A stretch of DNA of 64,000 nucleotides from Verrucomicrobiia bacterium. Lineage in GTDB: Bacteria; Verrucomicrobiota; Verrucomicrobiia; Verrucomicrobiales; Akkermansiaceae. Below are positions 8,422 through 15,319 of this stretch, one piece after another (position 1 is the first letter of the stretch; every line of letters begins with the position of its first letter). The stretch lies in contig JAUIGV010000006.1 in NCBI GenBank assembly GCA_030432565.1, forward strand, positions 163,161 through 227,160, written 5' to 3'. Under the pieces are notes generated by a model. That model ran no database searches. It was not told the DNA's origin and worked only from the letters and a program-made list of their open reading frames with translations. A program made the translations under genes and the position numbers.

Positions 8422-9576
8422 ATGCCATATCGCATTGCCATTGTGGGATCCGGGACTGCGGGGCCGGCGGCGGGGATCTTTTTGGCACGGGCGGGGCATG
8501 AAGTGACCTTGTTCGAGCGAGCTCCAAGAGAGGAGGCTGTGGGAGCCGGGTTTTTGCTTCAGCCGACGGGTTTGGCAGTCTTGAAGGAGTTGGGGCTCGC
8601 TGAGAAAGTTCTCGGGGTGACTCAGAAAATCGGCGGCTTGTACTGCGAAACGGCCTCGGGGAGAGTGCTTCTTGATCTAAAATACAAGGAGTTGGGGACA
8701 GATCTGTTTGGTTTGGGGACGCATCGTTCATCATTGTTGTCAGTGCTGTTAAAGGCGTTCACTGATTCGGGTGGGGAGATGCGTTGGGGTTCCATGATTG
8801 AGGAAATGTCCCTGGAAGGAGGGGTGCGTTTTTTGAATGGGGAGGGGCCTTTTGATTTGGTGTTACTGTGTGACGGGGCCCGTTCAAAGCTTAGGGATCA
8901 GAGTGGGATTGAAGTTCGGGTGGACCGATATCCCTGGGGAGCTTTGTGGTTTATTGGCAGGCGAACCCCCGGATTTGCTGCAGATGTGCTTTGGCAGCGG
9001 GTGGGGTCGACCCGGGAACTTTGCGGATTTCTTCCGACCGGGACGAAGCAGGACTACTTGAGTCTTTTCTGGAGTGTGCGTCTGGATGAACCGTTCCCGG
9101 GTTTGGCTGAGTGGAAACGGGCCTTGTTGAACTTGGTTCCGGAAGCCGAGGAATTTCTAGAGCAGGTGAAGTCGGTGGATCAACTTCAGCGCGCTTCATA
9201 CCACGATGTGCGGATGGGAAAGTGGCACGGCGAGCGTGTGGCAATCCTGGGTGACGCAGCTCATGCCTTGAGTCCTCAGTTGGGGCAGGGGATTAATCTG
9301 GCCTTGTGCGATGCTTCGGTTTTGGCTGGATGCCTTGCTGAATTTGAGCTGGAGGAGGCATTGGCGGAATATACCCGTCGCCGGAGGAAACATGTGGGGT
9401 TTTATCAATTTGCAACCCGATGGACGACACCCTTTTTCCAGTCGGATTATCTTAAGCTGGGGAAGCTTCGTGATTTGTCTTTCCCGCTGGCTATGAAGAT
9501 TCCCTACGTTCGCCGGCAGATGATTGCGACGATGTCCGGACTAAAAACGGGGCCTTTCGGGCAGCTTACTCTTTAA
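8422..9576 (+). CDS. FAD-dependent monooxygenase (PHBH/UbiH-like)
   Basis: A 384-residue flavoprotein. The N-terminus has the dinucleotide-binding Rossmann motif (IVGSGTAGPAAGIFLARAG, ending in an acidic FER), and residue about 276 onward has the FAD-ribityl motif GDAAHALSPQLGQGINLAL typical of aromatic hydroxylases. DVRMGKWHGERVAILGD precedes it as in the UbiH/PHBH/squalene-epoxidase-like group. Enzymes of this class insert one oxygen atom using NAD(P)H and O2; the substrate is not evident. The start is the ATG at 8422, preceded by GAGAAGGG; the open frame before it overlaps the divergent cytochrome gene and is not protein-like. The 3' end overlaps the convergent caspase-like gene by 11 bases. 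An 82-base region separates it from the divergent DUF1553 gene and should hold both promoters. Confidence 0.9.
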   Translation: MPYRIAIVGSGTAGPAAGIFLARAGHEVTLFERAPREEAVGAGFLLQPTGLAVLKELGLAEKVLGVTQKIGGLYCETASGRVLLDLKYKELGTDLFGLGTHRSSLLSVLLKAFTDSGGEMRWGSMIEEMSLEGGVRFLNGEGPFDLVLLCDGARSKLRDQSGIEVRVDRYPWGALWFIGRRTPGFAADVLWQRVGSTRELCGFLPTGTKQDYLSLFWSVRLDEPFPGLAEWKRALLNLVPEAEEFLEQVKSVDQLQRASYHDVRMGKWHGERVAILGDAAHALSPQLGQGINLALCDASVLAGCLAEFELEEALAEYTRRRRKHVGFYQFATRWTTPFFQSDYLKLGKLRDLSFPLAMKIPYVRRQMIATMSGLKTGPFGQLTL

Positions 9577-11071
9577 AGATCGCGACCGGGTTGATGCGGC
9601 CGTCGGGATTGAAAATCTTGCCTGCCCAAACAAGCTTTCCCTTGTGATAGGTCTTCTCGAGGAGGATGCGGGCGGAGATGTTTCCATCGTTGAATTCGTC
9701 GAGGTAGATGAAGCCATCGACGGTATTATCGCCACGCAGCAGGTAGGTTTTGCCACTGGTCAGGCTCTTGTAGAAACCCCTGACGAAGCGATCCTTTCCC
9801 CAATCGAGAGTAACGCGCACATCCGAGGTTCCGATTTTCCCACGATATTGTGATTTCACCTCGGGGGCCGGTTTTCGCTGGAGGGTGCGGGAGATGCTGA
9901 TGTTTTCGCCACGGCTTGTTTTTCCAATCCAGGACAGGACATCTCCGCTCCGGTGTTTCCTGAGAGATCCGTTGGCGATGAGTTTGGATCCGTCATAAAT
10001 GTGGATGTCGATCTCTCCTTGAACGTAGTTGGTGCCCAGGAATTGCCATTGGCGGTCGATGCCCTTGGTGTCCCTGGAGATTGGGAAAATCGATCCCCGG
10101 ACGGCATCCATGTCATCGAGCCACTGCAGGCTGACGGCGGCCTGGACTCCGCCAAAGTCGCCAAAATAAACTTGCGACGGCTCGGTTGAGCGGGCGTTCC
10201 GGATCCGGTTTCGAGTGAGTTTACCCACGTTGGTGAAGGTGGCATGCGCGGGAGCCGGTTGGGCCTGGGGTTGGGTTGGAGCAGGCGGAGGAGGTTGGGT
10301 TGCTTCCGCAACGGGTGGGGGAGTGCCGTGTTTGCCGGCGAGATAGATTGGCTCAAGCAGGTTTCCGTAACTCCACGGGCGCTGTCGCTTGCCGCTTTTG
10401 TAGAAAACTCCCCGGGCGACCCGGCGCAAGACCTCTTCGACAACAATCCCGGGCCGTTGGATTTCTTGAGAAAGGGTCGCTGTATAGAGGCTGTTGGTGC
10501 CCACCGAATTATCGTAAGCGACCATGCCGTGTTTGGTTGCGTATGAGACAAGCGTGCTCTCGCTTTCGCTTTGGTAGGGTGCCAGTCCCTGGGTACCGGT
10601 GCGGGCTTTTGTCATGAGGTTGGGAACGCTGCGACAGCAGTCGAGAAAGACCAGGTTGAGGCTGGTTTTGGCGTTCTCCATGACACTGAGAATATCCTTG
10701 AGGCTGGGGCTGTTTTTTTTGAGTTCGTATTTGAACTGAGCCTTGAGATCGGTCGGTAGGATATAATTCCGGTCATCGACCTGGGCTCCGTGGCCGGAAA
10801 AGAAGACGGCTCCGATGCAGCCGGGAGTCAGGTCGGCGTGGAATCGGCGAACCGCTTCCAGAAGTTGGTTGCTGTTGGCATCGAGATAAAAGTGAACCTT
10901 GAATCCCAGCTTTTCGAAGGTGGACTTCATCAGGCGGGCATCGTTGCCCGGGTTCTTGAGGTCGTTTTGAGTGATGTAATTTGAATTGCCTATGACCAGG
11001 GCGACCCGCCTTTGTGCGTGGCAAAGGGTGATGGAGAGAGCTGCAAGGAGGGAGAAGAGAACGACCTTCAT
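9566..11071 (-). CDS. Secreted caspase-like (C14) protein with duplicated C-terminal beta domain
   Basis: A 501-residue prokaryotic caspase homologue. The ATG at 11071 gives the signal peptide MKVVLFSLLAALSITLCHA; an ATG four codons earlier is possible. Residues about 22-230 form the p20-like domain: RVALVIGNSNY, then FFSGHGAQ with catalytic His94, then LVFLDCCRSVP with Cys146 at the catalytic position (Cys145 beside it). Clan CD peptidases of this type usually cut after basic residues. A Pro/Gln/Ala-rich linker (about 265-295) leads to two related beta-rich units of about 95 residues each, both with the pattern Y-x-G-(x)-G-x-x-V-x-L-x-W ... G-x-N ... L-x-W-x-G-K, which look like an internal duplication and may bind a ligand. 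It is probably exported, unlike cytoplasmic orthocaspases. Convergent with and overlapping the monooxygenase end. The gluconate genes lie upstream on the same strand, 67 bases away. Confidence 0.87.
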   Translation of the reverse strand: MKVVLFSLLAALSITLCHAQRRVALVIGNSNYITQNDLKNPGNDARLMKSTFEKLGFKVHFYLDANSNQLLEAVRRFHADLTPGCIGAVFFSGHGAQVDDRNYILPTDLKAQFKYELKKNSPSLKDILSVMENAKTSLNLVFLDCCRSVPNLMTKARTGTQGLAPYQSESESTLVSYATKHGMVAYDNSVGTNSLYTATLSQEIQRPGIVVEEVLRRVARGVFYKSGKRQRPWSYGNLLEPIYLAGKHGTPPPVAEATQPPPPAPTQPQAQPAPAHATFTNVGKLTRNRIRNARSTEPSQVYFGDFGGVQAAVSLQWLDDMDAVRGSIFPISRDTKGIDRQWQFLGTNYVQGEIDIHIYDGSKLIANGSLRKHRSGDVLSWIGKTSRGENISISRTLQRKPAPEVKSQYRGKIGTSDVRVTLDWGKDRFVRGFYKSLTSGKTYLLRGDNTVDGFIYLDEFNDGNISARILLEKTYHKGKLVWAGKIFNPDGRINPVAIFKE

Positions 11072-11138
11072 TTCGGGAGGCATCCTATCCAAGTGCTGTT
11101 TTCTTAGCAAGGATGAGTTTTGATAGGAGTGTTCCGGA

Positions 11139-11606
11139 TCAGAGGTTAAAGTGAGAGACAATTCGATCAACGAGTCTCTCGGGTGACTCGATGACATCGA
11201 GCGTGAGAGCGTTCAAAGGGATTTCCAGAGTCTCAAGCTGGGATTGTAAAAGTCCGGGGGGCATGTAGTGCCCGCTCCTCTGATTGATGCGCTCTGCCAG
11301 GAGGTCGGGTGAGCCATTGAGAAAAACGAATTCGGCACCCTTGAGGATTTCACGATAGCTTGCCTTGAGGGCCGAGCAGGCAATGATGGTAAGCTCTTCG
11401 GCCTCGCGAATGAGGGTGGCGAGGGTTGTCAGCCACCCTTGACGGTCATCATCGGTTAGGGGGATTCCCGATGACATTTTAGCAACGTTTTCAGGGGGGT
11501 GGAAATCATCGCCGTCGAGGAATTCGCCTCCGGTCTTTTGAGCGAGGAGTTGCCCGACGGTCGTTTTGCCGGAGCCGCTCACTCCCATGATGACGAGGGC
11601 CTTCAT
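11139..11606 (-). CDS. gntK: Gluconokinase
   Basis: A 155-residue enzyme of the GntK/IdnK family, which phosphorylates gluconate to 6-phosphogluconate with ATP, feeding the pentose-phosphate or Entner-Doudoroff route in the cytoplasm. The P-loop GVSGSGKTT lies at residues 8-16; family motifs GEFLDGDDFHPPENVAKMSSGIPLTDDDR, IIACSALKASYRE and the GHYMPPGLLQSQ segment follow (described here in pieces). Length is normal for the family. Its ATG overlaps the stop of gntP by four bases (ATGA at 11603-11606), so the two are translationally coupled. Confidence 0.95.
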   Translation of the reverse strand: MKALVIMGVSGSGKTTVGQLLAQKTGGEFLDGDDFHPPENVAKMSSGIPLTDDDRQGWLTTLATLIREAEELTIIACSALKASYREILKGAEFVFLNGSPDLLAERINQRSGHYMPPGLLQSQLETLEIPLNALTLDVIESPERLVDRIVSHFNL

Positions 11607-13036
11607 GAAACCACGAACCAGACGATTGAGGCGAGAGCAATCCCGATGAAGGCCACAGCGGTGGAAACGACACTCCAGGTTTTGAGAGTCTCTTTTTCGG
11701 TCATACGGAGGTAGCGGCTGACCATCCAGAAGCCGCTGTCGTTGACATGGGAAAATCCGGCCGCGCCGCAGGCAATGGCGACGACGACGAGGGAGAGCCT
11801 GGCATCCGAGAGGTCAAGCTTATCCAGGATTGGAACCATCAGGGAGGCCGACATGACCATGGCCATGGTGGCGGAACCTTGGGCGATTCTTGAGATGGAA
11901 GAAAAGAGAAAGGCAAGAAGGAGGACGGAGATCCCAAGGCCATCGAGAGCGTTGGCGAGAGCGTCGCCGACTCCGGAGGCACCCAGCATACCTTTAAAAA
12001 CACCACCTGCTCCGGTGATGAGAATGATGATGCCGGCGGGTCCGAGAGCGCGGGTGGAGACGTCCATGAGGACATCGCGTGAAGCTCCCCGTTTGGTTCC
12101 GAGGAGCCAGAGACTGAGGCATGTGGTGAGCAGGAGCGCGATGACCGGATGGCCGAGGAAGGAAAGTGTTTGCTGCCAGTATGGCGCTTGTCCGAGGAGG
12201 TCGCGCAGCATTGCGCTGCGATCGGCTTTGCTAAGTCCACCGGGAATGGAGGCTCCAACCGCTTGTTCGACAAGGGAACCACTTACGATCAGAAGAATGG
12301 GGAGGAGCAGGATGGTGGCGATCATGCCAAAGGAGGGTGGGTTTTCCTCCTCGGCATCGACGAGTTCGGGGGGCGCGATGTGGATGGTATTGGCGATACG
12401 TCCCCCAAAGACGATACCGGAAAGAATAGCGGTGGGGATGCCAACCAGCAGGCTGTAAATAATGACAGTTCCAATGGGGATCTCGAAAGCATAGGCGACC
12501 CAGGTGGGGCCGGGAGTTGGTGGGACGAAGGAGTGGGTCACCATCATGCCTGCGAGGAGGGGCATGCCATAAACGGTGACCGACTTACCGCTGCGCCGGG
12601 CGAGGGCGTAGATGATTGGAGCCAGGATCACGAGGGCGACATCGAGGAAGACCGGAATGGAAATGAGAAATCCCGAGAACAGCATGGCCCAGGTCGCGCG
12701 CTTTTCACCGGTGATGCGGAGCATGCCATTGGCGAGACTTTGGGCTCCGCCGCAATGTTCGATCATGGCTCCAAAAATTGCCCCCACCCCAATAATGGTG
12801 GCGATGAACCCGAGGCTTGATCCCATGCTATCGACCACAATAGCGCCGATGTCGGTCATATACATGGTCCCGGAGGCGAGTCCGACAAAGATGCTGGCAA
12901 GAAGAAGCGAGATGAAGGCCTGAACCCGAAACTTTAGAATGAGAAGCAGGATCAGGGCTATCGCGGCGACCAAGGTGCCGATCAATCTTCCGGTGCTTGC
13001 CTCGGCGAGAACCAGGTAGTTCAGAGCATTCATCAT
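11603..13036 (-). CDS. gntP: GntP-family gluconate:H+ symporter
   Basis: A 477-residue, strongly hydrophobic permease with about 12-14 membrane segments, of the GntP family that imports gluconate or related sugar acids with protons. Family features seen: an N-terminal LILLLILKFRVQAFISLLLASIFVGLASG stretch (in two segments), GVGAIFGAMIEHCGGAQSLANGM, ISIPVFLDVALVILAP, the THSFVPPTPGPT motif typical of GntP, GLLITGAGGVFKGMLGASGVG-like region (ILITGAGGVFKGML) and the C-terminal SHVNDSGFWMVSRYL. It starts at one of two consecutive ATG codons (13036 or 13033). It is coupled to gntK through a four-base overlap. No regulator of the GntR or LacI type is adjacent, so control is not visible here. Confidence 0.94.
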   Translation of the reverse strand: MMNALNYLVLAEASTGRLIGTLVAAIALILLLILKFRVQAFISLLLASIFVGLASGTMYMTDIGAIVVDSMGSSLGFIATIIGVGAIFGAMIEHCGGAQSLANGMLRITGEKRATWAMLFSGFLISIPVFLDVALVILAPIIYALARRSGKSVTVYGMPLLAGMMVTHSFVPPTPGPTWVAYAFEIPIGTVIIYSLLVGIPTAILSGIVFGGRIANTIHIAPPELVDAEEENPPSFGMIATILLLPILLIVSGSLVEQAVGASIPGGLSKADRSAMLRDLLGQAPYWQQTLSFLGHPVIALLLTTCLSLWLLGTKRGASRDVLMDVSTRALGPAGIIILITGAGGVFKGMLGASGVGDALANALDGLGISVLLLAFLFSSISRIAQGSATMAMVMSASLMVPILDKLDLSDARLSLVVVAIACGAAGFSHVNDSGFWMVSRYLRMTEKETLKTWSVVSTAVAFIGIALASIVWFVVS

Positions 13037-13560
13037 GAGGCGACTAGCTCACCTCAATTCGGAAAGGGCGGGAAGGCAAATCTGCGTTTGGTTTGAGAAT
13101 GCCCCGGCGCATGCGATGTTTTTGGTTCCTGGGCCGGGTTCATTATTTTGTCCAGGAAAGACCAACGCCGCTGACTGTAGGGGGTGTAGTGTCTCTGAAT
13201 ATCCGATTGTTGGAGCGGAAATGACAGCGGGTCCAACAGTTGGTTTATTTTTTTCGTGAAAATTTGCAGAATAGCGAAGAAGGGAAAGACATTGGGAGAT
13301 CAAGGGGGAAGGCATCGGGGAGCTTGCCGTGGTTTTGTCTAACTCTTTGGTTTAAAGTTGGTTTCAATTCACTTCGTCGATTTCTATGGTCTTGTTTTGG
13401 AACTAACAGATGTAAAAAAAGGCGGGGAAGAAAGAGCCGATTTTCAAACCCGCAAGCTAAAATTTTTAAGGGTCATTTTTTTTGAGAAATCTTCAAAAGC
13501 GGTGCTTCTGTAGGCCGTCGAAAGAACCCGACAATCAAACTGAAACTGAAAATCAAAACA
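13037..13560. other. Intergenic region between gntP and the fasciclin gene
   Basis: About 520 bases between two divergent genes. I see no convincing coding frame; a 74-codon frame at 13035-13259 has no recognisable features. The half near the fasciclin gene is AT-rich, with runs of A and T (around 13410-13490), consistent with a long 5' leader and promoter. No clear -35/-10 pair or operator could be picked by eye. Confidence 0.5.
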
Positions 13561-14049
13561 ATGAAAATTACTACTGCCCTCTTCGCCGCTGCGGCCCTTC
13601 TCCTTCCTGTCTCCGTGCAGGCCGAGCCAAAGCCAACCAAGACTGTTGTCGAAATCGCTGTGGGCGCCGATGACTTCTCGACCCTCGTAGCAGCCGTCAA
13701 GGCTGGTGGTCTCGTTGAAGCTCTTTCCGGTGAAGGTCCATTCACAATCTTTGCCCCAACCAACGAGGCTTTCGCCAAGCTTCCAAAGGGCACCGTCGAG
13801 ACCCTCCTCAAGCCGGAAAACAAGGAGAAGCTTGCATCAATCCTCAAGTATCACGTTGTTGCTGGCAAGGTGATGGCTGCTGACGTCAAGGCTGGTAAGG
13901 TCAAGACTCTCAACGGAGCCGAAGCAACGATCGCAATTGCCGACGGCAAGGTAACGATCGACAAAGCGAGCATCGTCAAGACCGACATCGTCGGAACCAA
14001 CGGAGTGATCCACGTCATCGACTCGGTCATCCTTCCTGCTGCTAAGTAA
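13561..14049 (+). CDS. Secreted fasciclin (FAS1) domain protein
   Basis: A 162-residue exported protein: signal peptide [21 protein letters not shown], then a single FAS1 domain covering residues about 28-160. FAS1 hallmarks are [17 protein letters not shown] (the H1 motif region), [19 protein letters not shown] and the C-terminal [16 protein letters not shown]1 domains mediate adhesion to carbohydrates, cell surfaces or each other; a single-domain secreted form is common in bacteria. Codon choice is markedly biased to C-ending and preferred codons (CTC, AAG, GTC), more than neighbours, suggesting strong expression. It is followed by a hairpin terminator and appears to be a one-gene unit. Confidence 0.93.
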   Translation: MKITTALFAAAALLLPVSVQAEPKPTKTVVEIAVGADDFSTLVAAVKAGGLVEALSGEGPFTIFAPTNEAFAKLPKGTVETLLKPENKEKLASILKYHVVAGKVMAADVKAGKVKTLNGAEATIAIADGKVTIDKASIVKTDIVGTNGVIHVIDSVILPAAK

Positions 14050-14078
14050 ATTTCCTTACTTGTTCATAAAGTGCATTG

Positions 14079-14114
14079 GCCCGTTCCCTCGAAAGAGGGG
14101 CGGGCTAACTTTTT
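14079..14114 (+). terminator. Terminator between convergent fasciclin and pseudouridine synthase genes
   Basis: GCCCG then CCCTC pair with GAGGG then CGGGC around a GAAA tetraloop (14080-14105), followed by CTAACTTTTT on the plus strand. The right arm runs into the stop codon of the minus-strand pseudouridine synthase at 14105. Confidence 0.75.
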
Positions 14115-14758
14115 GAAAGCCTGCTGATATGAGAGTCGATGGGCGCCTCAATTAGCATCTGATCCTTTGAGATCGGGTGGAGGAATTCCAGCGACTTTGC
14201 TTGCAAAAGCATCCGGGTTCCGATCCCCAGTCTCTCTCCGGTTGAGAAACAAAGGTCGTTGTCCAGATAGCGGAAGTCGCCGACTATGGGATGACCCGCT
14301 TCGACAAGGTGTCGTCGGATCTGATGAAATCGTCCCGAGTGAGGGGAGGCCTCAACGAGCGCGAGTTGATGACTGTTTTTTTTGAGAACCCGGAACGATG
14401 TTTCTGCCGGCTTGTCGGGAGCGTCCGGTGATTTCCTGAGAGGAATCCGACAAGTCCATGTGCTCCGGCGGGGATGTCCGTGAACCAGGGCGAGGTATTT
14501 TTTATGGACCCGTCTCTTTTCGAAATCCTGTCGGAGTTTTCGGGCTGCGAAACGATCTTTGGTGAAGACAAGTACTCCTGATGTAGGCTGATCGAGGCGG
14601 TGGATGACGTGAACTTTTTCTTCGATCTGATCCCGGAGAATTTTCATGGCGACAAGGTCGTCGACTTTTGGGTGATCGGAAGGGTGGACCAGAACACCGG
14701 GCGGCTTGTTAACCGCGACAAGCCATTTGTCCTGGTATAGGATGGTGAGCGAATTCAC
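14105..14758 (-). CDS. RluA-family pseudouridine synthase, TruC-like
   Basis: A 217-residue cytoplasmic RNA-modifying enzyme that isomerises uridine to pseudouridine. The catalytic motif HRLDQPTSGVLVF holds Asp56; other family blocks are LVAVNKPPGVLVHPSD near the start, KKYLALVHG and SGRFHQIRRHLVEAGHPIVGDFRY. The HQIRRHL form and compact size are most like TruC (position 65 of some tRNAs), but RluA-family target assignment from sequence is unsafe. No S4 RNA-binding domain is present. The start is a GTG at 14758 that overlaps the TGA of the upstream Rrf2 gene (GTGA), so translation is coupled to the regulator. Confidence 0.85.
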   Translation of the reverse strand: MNSLTILYQDKWLVAVNKPPGVLVHPSDHPKVDDLVAMKILRDQIEEKVHVIHRLDQPTSGVLVFTKDRFAARKLRQDFEKRRVHKKYLALVHGHPRRSTWTCRIPLRKSPDAPDKPAETSFRVLKKNSHQLALVEASPHSGRFHQIRRHLVEAGHPIVGDFRYLDNDLCFSTGERLGIGTRMLLQAKSLEFLHPISKDQMLIEAPIDSHISRLSKS

Positions 14759-15195
14759 TTTGATGCCGGTGGATCGAAAAGTGGGGCAAGCTTGGGCTGT
14801 GAGATCACTTCGTCGAGGGTGTGGGAATTCATGACCTCAAGAAACGCGCGTTGGGCCTGTGCGAAGAAGCCCTGGAGTCGACAGGCTGGCGCGATACGGC
14901 AGGCTCCCCCGATCCCGTTTTCGCAATCGACAACCTTGGGTTTCGTTTCGCCTAGATAGAGGAGTTCGCCAAGGCGAATCTCCTCCGGTTTGCGCGCCAG
15001 TTGAACCCCGCCGCCCCGCCCGCGTTGTGCGGTGAGGAAGCCGTGCCTGATCAATTCCTGGCAGACTTTGGAAATATGATTGTGTGAAAGCCCATAGGCT
15101 TCGGCAATTTCACGAGCGGTGACCAATCGTTCCCGATGGAGCGCCACGTAGATCAGCGCGCGGTAAAGAAAGTCGGTGTTCGCGTTCAGCTTCAT
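14755..15195 (-). CDS. Rrf2-family Fe-S transcriptional regulator (NsrR/IscR-like)
   Basis: A 146-residue winged-helix regulator. The N-terminal helix-turn-helix (VTAREIAEAYGLSHNHISKVCQEL) and wing (TAQRGRGGGVQLARKPEEI) are typical of Rrf2. Cys91, Cys99 and Cys105 (VDCENGIGGAC and APACRLQG) form the three-cysteine cluster-binding loop; the RLQGFFAQA after the last Cys is more like NsrR, the nitric oxide sensor, than IscR. It probably binds DNA in a way set by a [2Fe-2S] or [4Fe-4S] cluster. It heads a two-gene unit with the pseudouridine synthase. A dyad upstream (15210-15235) could be its own operator. Confidence 0.9.
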   Translation of the reverse strand: MKLNANTDFLYRALIYVALHRERLVTAREIAEAYGLSHNHISKVCQELIRHGFLTAQRGRGGGVQLARKPEEIRLGELLYLGETKPKVVDCENGIGGACRIAPACRLQGFFAQAQRAFLEVMNSHTLDEVISQPKLAPLFDPPASK

Positions 15196-15209
15196 AAAGA
15201 GGTTTAATT

Positions 15210-15235
15210 TTTACCGTTTTTCGTTTGCGGGTAAA
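15210..15235. promoter_or_regulatory. Possible operator dyad upstream of the Rrf2 gene
   Basis: TTTACC (15210-15215) and GGTAAA (15230-15235) form inverted arms separated by 14 bases, 15 bases upstream of the Rrf2 start, in an AT-rich stretch between two divergent genes. Rrf2 proteins often repress themselves from such dyads. The assignment is by position and symmetry only. Confidence 0.3.
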
Positions 15236-15319
15236 TCCCGGAGTTGAGGAATCGCAAAGAGGGCGCAACAGTCTTTTGGAGTGTCAGTTCTTTTTTAATC
15301 TGCTTTTCTCAAACGACCG

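Noticed and set aside
11742..12458. 238-codon plus-strand frame opposite gntP
   Set aside because: It is antisense to a clear GntP permease and rich in Arg, Met and Pro; no domain or start signal.
13035..13259. 74-codon frame in the gntP-fasciclin gap
   Set aside because: No motif, no ribosome site and no downstream continuation; more likely leader or spacer.
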